9,567 nucleotides of DNA from Deltaproteobacteria bacterium RIFOXYD12_FULL_50_9 (lineage in GTDB: Bacteria; Desulfobacterota; Desulfobulbia; Desulfobulbales; CALZHT01), in the NCBI GenBank assembly GCA_001799225.1, contig MGTA01000231.1:3024-12590 (forward strand), in the 5' to 3' direction. The notes beneath the pieces are model-generated. The model had not been told where the DNA came from and made no database searches. It saw only the letters and a list, made by a program, of their open reading frames with translations. Position 1 is the stretch's first letter, and each line of letters opens with the position of its first letter. This document shows positions 1-6,651 of the stretch, piece after piece. The position numbers were made by a program, and so were the translations under genes.

Positions 1-562
1 GCCAGAACTGATAAACCCAACCCAAGGAGTCGGAAGCTGTGAAGACCTCCGGCGGCAGCTCGGTCAGCAGGCTTTCCAACTTCAGTTCATGTTCTGGCGG
101 CAGCGAAAGCTGAAATACCGGTGAATCGATGCGGAATATCTGCGGCAGCATCCGGGCGGCACAGCGAGCGGCCAACTCCCAACCGTTGGCGGCCCCTTCA
201 TCGGCGGCCAGGTCTTCGCACTCCTCCAGGGTCACAGCCACGCCATCAAACATCAGCAGGTTGTTCTCAGCCAGGAAGCGGGCAAACAACATCCGGTGCC
301 AATGCTCATAGGCCACCTCTTCGGTCAACCGGGAGATCTCCTGCACTTCACTTGTAGCATTACGGACATCACCTAGTTGACGGCCATGCACCCGCAACTT
401 ACGACGCAGCTCTTTATCAGCATCAGTCAAATGGGAATACGGAGAAGCCTCCCCAACCCCAAGCTGCTCAAGCGCGGCACGGGCGGCGGTTTCCGCAACA
501 TCACGGGCTTCCTTGACGGTCCGTTCAAGTTTGTTGCGCAGGGATTTTTCCAGGGGGTGCAT
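1..562 (-). CDS. pglX: BREX-1 adenine-specific DNA methyltransferase PglX, N-terminal part (cut by window edge)
   Basis: PglX is the N6-adenine methyltransferase of BREX. It marks host DNA at a non-palindromic site so the system can tell it from phage DNA. Only the first 187 codons are in the window and the frame is open to base 1, so the catalytic NPPY-type motif is not visible. The visible part begins MHPLEKSLRNKLERTV, is rich in charged helices (residues 5-85), and contains RLTEEVAYEHWHRMLFARFL (78-97) and SLGWVYQFW (179-187), both typical of the N-terminal region of PglX-like methylases. The start is the ATG at 562-560. A GGAG lies 10 nt upstream, and no other start codon occurs in this frame before an upstream stop. 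An overlapping ATG 8 nt upstream is in another frame. The gene follows brxC by 54 bp on the same strand, the classic type 1 order. Identification rests on the recognised N-terminus plus context. Confidence 0.88.
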   Translation of the reverse strand, partial: MHPLEKSLRNKLERTVKEARDVAETAARAALEQLGVGEASPYSHLTDADKELRRKLRVHGRQLGDVRNATSEVQEISRLTEEVAYEHWHRMLFARFLAENNLLMFDGVAVTLEECEDLAADEGAANGWELAARCAARMLPQIFRIDSPVFQLSLPPEHELKLESLLTELPPEVFTASDSLGWVYQFW

Positions 563-616
563 ATATTCATTTCTCCAGTGAAGCCAGGTGAAAAGGATTT
601 CTACTTGGTGCCGATT

Positions 617-3600
617 TTATCTGATCACAATAGGCCCTTTGCTAAGAGCAGTTTTGAGTTGCTGATTAATCTCATTTGTCCAGACATCGATATCTGCCTC
701 AGTTTTAAGCATACGACGAGGCAGATAAACAGTTTGCGTTTCCGGCTCCAGTAACTCCGCAGCGGCAACCAGTACATTGCCAAAACGACCAGGCATGGCG
801 GCCACCCGATCGGCAAACATTACCAGATTGGTCTGGGCCAGGGTCTGCAACACTTCGTCGGTGGAAGCGAGCGCCACTTTGGGTTGATCCGCCATGGTGA
901 GCTTTTGGGTCGCCAGCAAAGAATTCCGCTGCTCTGGCTCCAGTTGTTGCCAGTTCTCATCAACTTTAAGTCGTTCCATGCCCTTGTCGTGGCAACTCTG
1001 ATACTCCTTGTCCAGACGGTTCAGTTCATCACGAAGCAACTGGGTCAAATTAGCAATCAGTGGTGCGATTGGATCTGGCTCTGCCAGTAGTTGCCGCTCT
1101 TGCTCGATATGATTGACCTGCGAAATAATAACATCGGCATCCTGAATGCCATTGGTGTAGCCTGCGAGAAGCTTCAATGGGGTCCATGACGGCCAACGTT
1201 TATCGATACGTTCCTGCAACTCGGTCCAGGAATCTATGGCAGCGGTCAACTCATCTCGGCGGTTGAAAAGAGCAATTAATTGTTCGTTACCGGCTGTCAG
1301 TCGTATTTCAGCAAGTATTTTAGTATCTGGCACGGCAGGTTTGGGGGCATCACCACCGGCTTTGTTGGCCAGTTCCTGAAGTTTTTGTAAGAACTGTGGA
1401 ACATAAGCCAACTCCTCCCCTTGGATAACGGTCAAGCCAATCTTCTGAAGTAACTTTCTGATCTGGATGCGGTGTGCCGTGGTAACCGTGGTTGATTCGA
1501 CCTTAAACATAGTCTTGCCAATGGCTTTACGTTCAAGCGCTTTGGGGTCTAGAACCTGACCCCGTTCATCTTGGGCGCGAATCAAGCCCGCCACCAAAAG
1601 CACCTGCAGGCCGCCATCGACGGCATCCCCAGACCAGCCGTATGGCGATCCTTCAAACTGGGTGCGGATATCCACACCTTTTTTCCCAGCGGCGAAAAAT
1701 CCAAGTATAGCTTTGCAGACGGCATTTTTTGCTGGCTCACCATCATCCCCAACAGCCTTGAGGGCATCCGGCGCTCCCTGATGGGCTTTTTCATAGACCT
1801 TTGACCAGCCGTTATGGTCAGCGATTGCGAATTGGGGATAGAGACGTTGTAAGGAGTTATTGGCGGCCTCAAGCACCATTTCTTGCAGGTTGTTGCCGAG
1901 GATTTCATTGCCGCCCCCCTGAAATACCCGCGACCCTGATAACGCCTCTGCCAGCAACTCTTTTATCTTTCCCTCCGCGGTCTGCTTGGTCGTTTCCATA
2001 GCGGCTCGCGCCTCTATCCCTTCAGGACCAATTGGCGTGCCACGCTTATCGAGGGTTGCGCTGGAGGCCTTATAATCTATCAAGTAGTGCCGAAGATCAT
2101 CGGCGGAACGCTTAGGGATAAAGACGAATACAGTTGGCGACTGATTGCCGGCCTGACGTGCATCTACACGGACAGAGTTTTCGTCAATGCTCCAACCGTC
2201 CCGTATCCAAACACAGACTTTCTGGTTACTGTCCTTCGGCAGTTGAGCTTCAAAGATGGAGTAGATATCGCGGGTTACCTTCGATGTCCCCTGGTTCAAG
2301 GAAAGTTTTTTGACAATGTCACCAAACATCTTGCGGAGGCGGTCATCCCGCTCCGTTTCGATACGGTGGGCTTCATTGGCAAGCTGACTGCGCTGACTCA
2401 AGAATTCATCGCTCCAGGCGGAACTTTCTTCAGTCTGGATGCGATATTCATCCCCAACCTTCATCAATAGTTCGCATTTACCCAGGAGTCCCGGCAGTTT
2501 TCCCCGAAGAGCGCTGCTTCCCTGAGAAATGTCATCAACCATCAGATCGGCCAGGGTGTCGATAGTTGCACTAATCCCAATCTCCTTGTTACTGCCGGCC
2601 AGCTTATTGATCAGAAACACCAGTCCACAGGCGCGGGCAAGAAGGCGCTCATCTTCAGAGCCTTTCATCCAGCTCATGGTCTTTTCATAGACCTTGCGCG
2701 GAACGATACGGGCCTGCAGTAATTTTTCGGCAGAATCGAAGTAGAGATAATCAGCCGGAACAACGTGGCCAAGTGGCTCATTCAGGTTTGTCTGGATAAC
2801 TTTGTGCGCCATACTGAGCTGGTTTCTTAACTGGCTGTCCGTGCCGGTCTTGTCGAGCACACGCAGGGTGTTCTCCCAGAAACGACGCCGTACCGGCAGA
2901 ATTGGATAATCCTGGGGGAAGTAGTTGATGTCCCCCTGCCGATGACCGATAGTGGTGCCGGCCAGGTGGCGCGAAATCTCACCAAGGTTAGTCTGCATTA
3001 TCTGTTCAATCGGTGTCTTGGCAGCCGGCTTTTTGGCCAGAATAACCTGACGGATTACGGCGTCCACATCTGCATCAGATAATTCAATACGAATGGTAAA
3101 ACGACCTTCCAGCCGCTTGAGATTGGCGGTGCCGGTAATAGCGCTCTGACCAGATCCGATAAAGAGCAACTTGCCACCGATATTTTTGCAGCAGGCCTCT
3201 ACGACTTCCTGAACATCGGTGGATCGCTGACTATCCTCACCAATGTATTGCTGCACTTCGTCGAGTACGATTAAAGTCAGGGGGAATTTGCCCTCACGGG
3301 TCAGAGCTTGACGCATTGCTTTAAGCATGTCATCGCTGGAAACGTCCTGAACGTAGGGATACAGGTTGTTCAGTGTCTCGACGCAGGAGGTTGGCGAATA
3401 AAAGAGATTGGGCTTGGCGATTACGAGCGCCTCATGCAGACCCTCGGCAACGTAGAAGTTATCCAGCTCTTCATCCCAACTGAATCCTTTCTGCTCGACA
3501 TGGCTGCGAACCGTATTATAAATGCCTTCATGTTTAAGCCACATGACAAAATTGGCAACTGGATAGGTTTCGGGTAGGCCAACTGACTTGAAGACGACTG

Positions 3601-4057
3601 ACAGCAAGGCCAGCCGGACACTCTTGTCACGGGAGCTTGCACCCAGTGTGCCGGATGCGGCGTGCAGACCGCCGTGGCGTTTGGCCTGAGTGATGAGTTC
3701 CTTGATCAGGTCAGTGATATTCTGCGGCAGGTGAGCAATGCCACGAGCTGTTGCCCCGTCTTCAAAGGTAGTATCAACCCAAAGGGCACGCAGCATCTTG
3801 AGCAGATGAGACTTGCCAGACCCATAAAAGCCACTTACCCACACTGCTGGTTGCTGGGCCTGTTCGACATTCTTCAGGTAGATTTCCAGGATGTGCGCCA
3901 TCCCTTTTTCGTACTGACCATCGCAGACAAAGGTCTCCAGTTCATAGCGGAGTACAGCCAGCGCCTGGCTGGTCTTCTCATCATTAACGCTTGCCACGCC
4001 TTCGTTGACCAACTTTCTCGTGGTCGGGTCTACCTGATATACGTCACGATTGTTCAT
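617..4057 (-). CDS. brxC: BREX system P-loop ATPase BrxC
   Basis: BrxC is the large AAA+-like P-loop ATPase of BREX, needed for both defence and host methylation; its mechanism is not fully settled. The product is about 1146 residues, close to the usual ~1200. Counting from a GTG one codon upstream of the chosen start, a Walker A GFYGSGKS is at residues 77-84, followed by HLLKML. A Walker B LIVLDEVQ lies at about 263-270. A sensor-like KLLFIGSGQS (297-306) and LEGRF (317-321) follow. The C-terminal half has long charged helical stretches and no other catalytic motif I recognise. I chose the ATG at 4057 because AAAGGA lies 5 nt upstream of it. The adjacent GTG at 4060 would be only 2 nt from that site. 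It starts 13 bp after brxB ends and is followed by pglX, so it is almost certainly co-transcribed with them. The reading frame is intact. Confidence 0.95.
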   Translation of the reverse strand: MNNRDVYQVDPTTRKLVNEGVASVNDEKTSQALAVLRYELETFVCDGQYEKGMAHILEIYLKNVEQAQQPAVWVSGFYGSGKSHLLKMLRALWVDTTFEDGATARGIAHLPQNITDLIKELITQAKRHGGLHAASGTLGASSRDKSVRLALLSVVFKSVGLPETYPVANFVMWLKHEGIYNTVRSHVEQKGFSWDEELDNFYVAEGLHEALVIAKPNLFYSPTSCVETLNNLYPYVQDVSSDDMLKAMRQALTREGKFPLTLIVLDEVQQYIGEDSQRSTDVQEVVEACCKNIGGKLLFIGSGQSAITGTANLKRLEGRFTIRIELSDADVDAVIRQVILAKKPAAKTPIEQIMQTNLGEISRHLAGTTIGHRQGDINYFPQDYPILPVRRRFWENTLRVLDKTGTDSQLRNQLSMAHKVIQTNLNEPLGHVVPADYLYFDSAEKLLQARIVPRKVYEKTMSWMKGSEDERLLARACGLVFLINKLAGSNKEIGISATIDTLADLMVDDISQGSSALRGKLPGLLGKCELLMKVGDEYRIQTEESSAWSDEFLSQRSQLANEAHRIETERDDRLRKMFGDIVKKLSLNQGTSKVTRDIYSIFEAQLPKDSNQKVCVWIRDGWSIDENSVRVDARQAGNQSPTVFVFIPKRSADDLRHYLIDYKASSATLDKRGTPIGPEGIEARAAMETTKQTAEGKIKELLAEALSGSRVFQGGGNEILGNNLQEMVLEAANNSLQRLYPQFAIADHNGWSKVYEKAHQGAPDALKAVGDDGEPAKNAVCKAILGFFAAGKKGVDIRTQFEGSPYGWSGDAVDGGLQVLLVAGLIRAQDERGQVLDPKALERKAIGKTMFKVESTTVTTAHRIQIRKLLQKIGLTVIQGEELAYVPQFLQKLQELANKAGGDAPKPAVPDTKILAEIRLTAGNEQLIALFNRRDELTAAIDSWTELQERIDKRWPSWTPLKLLAGYTNGIQDADVIISQVNHIEQERQLLAEPDPIAPLIANLTQLLRDELNRLDKEYQSCHDKGMERLKVDENWQQLEPEQRNSLLATQKLTMADQPKVALASTDEVLQTLAQTNLVMFADRVAAMPGRFGNVLVAAAELLEPETQTVYLPRRMLKTEADIDVWTNEINQQLKTALSKGPIVIR

Positions 4058-4070
4058 CACGATCCTTTCG

Positions 4071-4625
4071 TCAGAATTCCTTGTCAGCGGTGATGGGTAC
4101 GGCTAGATAATTCCAGCCGTCATACCCGTCCAGCAGGCGATAATTGTTTGGACTCGGCATATCTCCTGGGAAAAAGACCAATAGACGGCCTTTTACCAAC
4201 GGAGCCAGTTTATCAACCACTTCTTTAACCTTGAGAAAACCAAATAGTGTACCTACACCTTGAATAGCAACGACCGAATTTTCACTAACCTGCTTGGCCG
4301 CGAGGAATGTCGTAAACTCTTCGGTGATATAGGTTAGGTATCGGGGGAGCAAGGGGGACAGCAGGTGCGGTTTTTCGTAATAGCTTTTTGCGTAACGCTG
4401 AGGGGCTAACCAATTGGCAAATGAATTGGTCAGATCGAAGAGCACCCAAACATGCCCTGACCGCTGGGTTGCGAGTTCAAATTCATCCACTTTGGCCCGT
4501 AGCCGGAGCTCTTCATTTTCATTGTACACACAGAAGATGACCCGTTGGGCGGCAGCGGTATCGCTACGCCAAGGTACAGAAATATAAGAACTATACGATT
4601 GGATCAGTTGTTTAACTCTGCTCAC
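4071..4625 (-). CDS. brxB: BREX protein BrxB (DUF1788 family)
   Basis: BrxB is a small core BREX protein of the DUF1788 family; its biochemical role is not established. The 184-residue product has the usual family length. It shows the family's C-terminal signature GRLLVFFPGD (146-155) followed by NNYRLLDGYDGWNYLAVPI (160-178). Upstream are VWVLFDLTNSFANWLA (59-74) and VVAIQGVGTLFGFLKVKEV (118-136). There is no signal peptide or membrane segment. The start is a GTG at 4625-4623, lying inside the end of brxA; the two genes overlap by 14 bp, which suggests translational coupling. A G-rich stretch (GGGGTGGGTGC) just upstream is the only candidate ribosome-binding site. The gene sits between brxA and brxC, as in type 1 BREX operons. 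Confidence 0.93.
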   Translation of the reverse strand: MSRVKQLIQSYSSYISVPWRSDTAAAQRVIFCVYNENEELRLRAKVDEFELATQRSGHVWVLFDLTNSFANWLAPQRYAKSYYEKPHLLSPLLPRYLTYITEEFTTFLAAKQVSENSVVAIQGVGTLFGFLKVKEVVDKLAPLVKGRLLVFFPGDMPSPNNYRLLDGYDGWNYLAVPITADKEF

Positions 4626-5412
4626 GCACCCACCCCATCTCTTCTGCAGTAATCAGATTAGGAAACGCTACCTCGATGACATCCCCCATACGCTTCAGTA
4701 TGATCCAACCACGCCTTGAGGCATCTTCGGCAAGTTCAATAGCACGTTCAAAGGAGCAGTCGAGAAGTTTGACGTAATCAGTTTGGAAAAGACCGACCCC
4801 GCGTTCTCCGATCAGGTAACCAAGCAGTAAGGCATAAGAGACGCTCCCAACAGTAGGGACGGCTCTATTTCGTATCTTGGAAGATCGACCAACAAGGTGG
4901 CCTGTTTGGGTCCAGGTTGAGTTAAGATTTTTGGCATTGGAGGCGAGCTTTCCAAGACTGTATCGCCCTGGGGCCAGAGTATCAAGATACGTTTCCATTG
5001 ATTGACGATTGACCAATGAGCCTGCCGGCAGCGGGAGGATATACTTTGCAGAGGCACTAAGAAGAGGGTCCCGTGCATAGGCACAAAGCAGGGCTATAAG
5101 AGAACGTCCCGCTTTATCACGTTGCCAGAAAAATAGAAGCGCCCGGAAGAGCAAAAGATTGGGAGCAAGAGAATAGAGTTCGACAAGATATCTTCTGGAG
5201 ATCAGACGATTTTTGCCCGTCCGTTTGCCGAGGCAGTTAGCCTCTATAATGGCACGGCCATAATCATCGCGGGAGGCGCTGGCATCATTCATATAATCGA
5301 GAAGAATGCTCAACTCCTCCAACATCATAGTGCGGGAAACATGGGGACTGCCGGCAGGGAAAGCAAATCCAAATTTTTTAAGATTATCATTTTTCGTTGC
5401 TGTCATGCTCAC
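4612..5412 (-). CDS. brxA: BREX protein BrxA (DUF1819 family)
   Basis: BrxA is the first gene of type 1 BREX operons, a small mainly helical DUF1819 protein for which DNA binding has been reported in a studied homologue. The product is 266 residues, longer than the roughly 200 I associate with the family. Recognisable stretches are MLEELSILLDYM (30-41), RSLIALLCAYARDPLL (103-118), the YSLGKLASNAKNLNSTWTQT motif (151-170) followed by GHLVG, and SYALLLGYLIGERG (192-205). There is no signal peptide. The start is a GTG at 5412, with AAGGGA 8 nt upstream. An in-frame ATG two codons later (5406) is the alternative, but has a less well-spaced site. The last 14 bases overlap brxB. The gene lies directly downstream of a sigma70-like promoter at 5478-5506, so it probably heads the operon. 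Confidence 0.93.
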   Translation of the reverse strand: MSMTATKNDNLKKFGFAFPAGSPHVSRTMMLEELSILLDYMNDASASRDDYGRAIIEANCLGKRTGKNRLISRRYLVELYSLAPNLLLFRALLFFWQRDKAGRSLIALLCAYARDPLLSASAKYILPLPAGSLVNRQSMETYLDTLAPGRYSLGKLASNAKNLNSTWTQTGHLVGRSSKIRNRAVPTVGSVSYALLLGYLIGERGVGLFQTDYVKLLDCSFERAIELAEDASRRGWIILKRMGDVIEVAFPNLITAEEMGWVREQS

Positions 5413-5477
5413 CGTTTGAGTCCCTTACGCCATTTTCTCTAATTCATTCGAAATGGAAATAATCAATGATCTCCCTG

Positions 5478-5506
5478 TTTATACGGGAATCAGAGTGTTT
5501 TGGCAA
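5478..5506 (-). promoter_or_regulatory. Candidate sigma70 promoter of the brx operon
   Basis: On the minus strand, TTGCCA (5506-5501, five of six matches to the -35 consensus) is followed after exactly 17 bp by TATAAA (5483-5478, five of six matches to the -10 consensus). Transcription would begin near 5471, giving a leader of about 60 nt before the brxA GTG. It is the best promoter-like pair in the upstream region and points at the BREX genes. Assigned by eye only. Confidence 0.6.
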
Positions 5507-5511
5507 CAACA

Positions 5512-5535
5512 GTTTGTCAATGCCTTTGTTTGTCA
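5512..5535. repeat. Direct repeat TGACAAAC x2 upstream of the brx -35 box
   Basis: Two identical 8-bp copies (minus strand TGACAAAC; plus strand GTTTGTCA at 5512-5519 and 5528-5535) are separated by 8 bp, giving a 16-bp period. The inner copy lies 5 bp upstream of the proposed -35 box. That is a typical place for a regulator of the operon to bind. No BrxR/WYL-type regulator gene is visible in the window. Confidence 0.45.
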
Positions 5536-5813
5536 TAATAACCCAGTTAAGTGATGCAACAGCATATTGGTAAATTGAGTTAGGCTGTTCTCGCATCGTG
5601 GTCACCATGATTTAAGGGCCACTGATTAATTTTTGGCCAACACAAATCGTTGTTGAAAAATCTAATAATTTCAATAGTTTAGCAAGACAGGCACCTATAC
5701 CAAACACAAGTGCTTGTTATCATTAGAATTTTTATAGGGCCGGGGGTACCCCCCTTCCTTCCATTCATATCCATTCAAGCATTCTTTCTTTTTTTCCAGT
5801 TTTATGAAAGGTG

Positions 5814-5832
5814 AAGCAGCATAGTGCTGCTT
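5814..5832 (+). promoter_or_regulatory. Perfect 8-bp hairpin in the leader of the Rad52-like gene
   Basis: AAGCAGCA-TAG-TGCTGCTT forms a perfect 8-bp stem with a 3-nt loop. It lies 10 bp before an intrinsic terminator and about 85 bp before the Rad52-like start codon. Only a short T run follows, so on its own it is a weak terminator. It may be the first stem of a structured leader RNA. Confidence 0.5.
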
Positions 5833-5842
5833 TGCCTCAGTC

Positions 5843-5880
5843 AAAGGCTGTTGGTCCGTCGTGGATTGACGGCCTTTTTT
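5843..5880 (+). terminator. Intrinsic terminator, or attenuator, in the Rad52-like leader
   Basis: GGCTGTTGGTCC (5846-5857), loop GTCGT, then GGATTGACGGCC (5863-5874) pair over 12 positions, four of them G-T wobbles. Six T follow (5875-5880). The AAA before the stem can pair with the first three T to lengthen it. The structure ends 20 bp before the AAAGGAGG ribosome-binding site of the next gene on the same strand. It therefore terminates either a short upstream transcript or transcription into the Rad52-like gene (attenuation). Confidence 0.65.
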
Positions 5881-5915
5881 CGTTGTTCAATCGATTAAAC
5901 AAAGGAGGCAGTACC

Positions 5916-6204
5916 ATGAACAGACAGATACTTGAAACCCCATTCTCATCTGACCAGATCAAGCAAAGAAGCGGCAGCTTCGGAAAAGTCTTGGATTATG
6001 TTGAGGGCCATACCGTGATTCAGCGCCTGAACGATGCTTTTGATGGCCACTGGTCATTAGAAATCATCTCTCATGACCTGATGGATGACGAGGTTGTAGT
6101 CCAAGGCAAGTTGAGCGCCTAAGGCGTGGTCAAAACCCAATTTGGCAGCAGCGCTGTGGAAGATATAGCGGCATGAAATTCTTGAGACCGGCTACGGTGA
6201 AATA
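5916..6204 (+). pseudogene. Remnant of a Rad52/22-family recombination protein gene
   Basis: The first 68 codons (stop TAA at 6120-6122) begin MNRQILETPFSSDQIKQRSG and contain FGKVLDYVEGHTVIQRLNDA. I recognise this as the N-terminus of bacterial Rad52/22-like proteins, which anneal single-stranded DNA in recombination, often on phages and mobile elements. The start is firm: AGGAGG (5903-5908) lies 7 nt before the ATG. After the stop the same frame still reads GVVKTQFGSSAVEDI, which continues the family pattern, so the TAA looks like a point nonsense change. From about 6169 another frame reads RHEILETGYGEI, resembling the next family segment, which suggests a frameshift. After 6204 nothing related is seen and the tRNA terminator begins at 6257, so the C-terminal half is missing. 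It could be expressed as a short peptide, but the domain cannot be complete. Family assignment is from memory of the motif, not from a search. Confidence 0.7.
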
Positions 6205-6215
6205 CTTTTATTTTA

Positions 6216-6241
6216 ATATTACACCAAAATATTACACCAAA
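6216..6241. repeat. 13-bp tandem duplication ATATTACACCAAA x2
   Basis: Two perfect head-to-tail copies (6216-6228 and 6229-6241) lie between the end of the Rad52-like remnant and the tRNA terminator. They may be a scar of slippage or of integration and excision. Confidence 0.8.
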
Positions 6242-6256
6242 GCCGGTACAAGGCAC

Positions 6257-6290
6257 AAAAAAAAGGACTTAAACCGTAGTCTAAGTCCTT
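6257..6290 (-). terminator. Intrinsic terminator of the tRNA-fMet gene
   Basis: On the minus strand, AAGGACTTA (6290-6282) pairs perfectly with TAAGTCCTT (6271-6263) around a 10-nt loop. A T run corresponding to A6257-A6264 follows. It begins 11 nt after the encoded CCA end of the tRNA, as expected for its terminator. Confidence 0.85.
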
Positions 6291-6300
6291 GAAATTGTTA

Positions 6301-6377
<77 letters not shown>

Positions 6378-6393
6378 ACACGTAAGAAGAGAC

Positions 6394-6421
6394 AACATAC
6401 TCTATCAGAGTTTTATGTCAA
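6394..6421 (-). promoter_or_regulatory. Promoter of the tRNA-fMet gene
   Basis: On the minus strand a consensus TTGACA (6421-6416) is followed after 16 bp by TATGTT (6399-6394, four of six -10 matches). The tRNA 5' end at 6377 is 17 bp further on, leaving a short processed leader. Upstream of the -35 box is an AT-rich tandem duplication that would act as an UP element. Confidence 0.7.
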
Positions 6422-6447
6422 GTTTAATTCAAAAAGTTTAATTCAAA
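6420..6447. repeat. 14-bp tandem duplication AAGTTTAATTCAAA x2 upstream of the tRNA promoter
   Basis: Two perfect copies (6420-6433 and 6434-6447) lie immediately upstream of, and overlap by two bases, the -35 box of the tRNA-fMet promoter. Read on the minus strand the repeat is TTTGAATTAAACTT. It covers roughly the -40 to -65 region, where AT-rich UP elements contact the RNA polymerase alpha subunit. Confidence 0.8.
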
Positions 6448-6476
6448 AATTCCTAAATAACATCCAAGCCCGGTGT

Positions 6477-6493
6477 AATCGATGATATCGATT
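6477..6493. repeat. Inverted repeat AATCGAT-GAT-ATCGATT
   Basis: A perfect 7-bp inverted repeat with a 3-bp spacer lies between the end of the 44-codon ORF (6517) and the tRNA promoter. No T run follows on the minus strand, so it is a poor intrinsic terminator. It could be a protein-binding site. Confidence 0.5.
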
Positions 6494-6516
6494 TCTCACT
6501 GCAAACAAAAGGATAA

Positions 6517-6651
6517 TTATGCTGTTTTTACCGAAGGACATGCGACGTGAATGGTACAAAATTCCACAATGAGCTGTTTACGTTCTATAAGATTCATGCG
6601 GAAGTAAAAAGGACTTAACATCAGGATTCGGATGGCTTCTTGGGGTGTCAT
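6517..6651 (-). CDS. Small hypothetical protein, 44 residues
   Basis: I do not recognise a named family. The product starts MTPQEAIRILMLSPFYFRMN and continues LIERKQLIVEFCTIHVACPS, ending in KTA. It has a predicted amphipathic N-terminal helix, two cysteines (CTIHVAC), no signal peptide and no clear membrane segment. The frame stays open upstream to an ATG at 6783, but I chose the ATG at 6651. There GGGAGG lies 8 nt upstream, and the extra N-terminal sequence looks like chance coding. It lies upstream of, and on the same strand as, the tRNA-fMet gene but has no visible shared promoter. The strong ribosome-binding site and coherent helical sequence support a real small gene; the short length keeps confidence moderate. 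Confidence 0.5.
   Translation of the reverse strand: MTPQEAIRILMLSPFYFRMNLIERKQLIVEFCTIHVACPSVKTA

Larger units (their letters stand above)
5413..5803. other. Intergenic region between brxA and the Rad52-like leader
   Basis: No coding frame is supportable on either strand. The brxA-proximal part holds the minus-strand brx promoter and a pair of direct repeats, listed separately. Further right are a near-palindromic ACAAG-TG-CTTGT (5706-5717), a perfect 12-bp palindrome GGGGGTACCCCC (5742-5753), and a pyrimidine-rich run (about 5749-5800) with CCATTCA occurring twice (5761-5767 and 5771-5777). I see no convincing plus-strand promoter for the leader that begins near 5804, although one is expected. 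Confidence 0.6.

Noticed and set aside
377..4093. Plus-strand frames across pglX, brxC and brxB
   Set aside because: All are antisense to confidently identified BREX genes, and none has its own recognisable domain.
5515..5520. Minus-strand TTGACA as the -35 box of the brx promoter
   Set aside because: The sequence 16-18 bp downstream (CACTCT region) is not a -10 box; the TTGCCA/TATAAA pair is better. The hexamer is part of the TGACAAAC repeat.
5742..5753. Palindrome GGGGGTACCCCC as a terminator or attachment site
   Set aside because: It has no loop or T run and no second copy in the window; it may be chance or a binding site.
5811..5915. N-terminal extension of the Rad52-like frame back to a GTG at 5811
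   Set aside because: It would translate through the hairpin and terminator, and the ATG at 5916 has a perfect ribosome-binding site and matches the family N-terminus.
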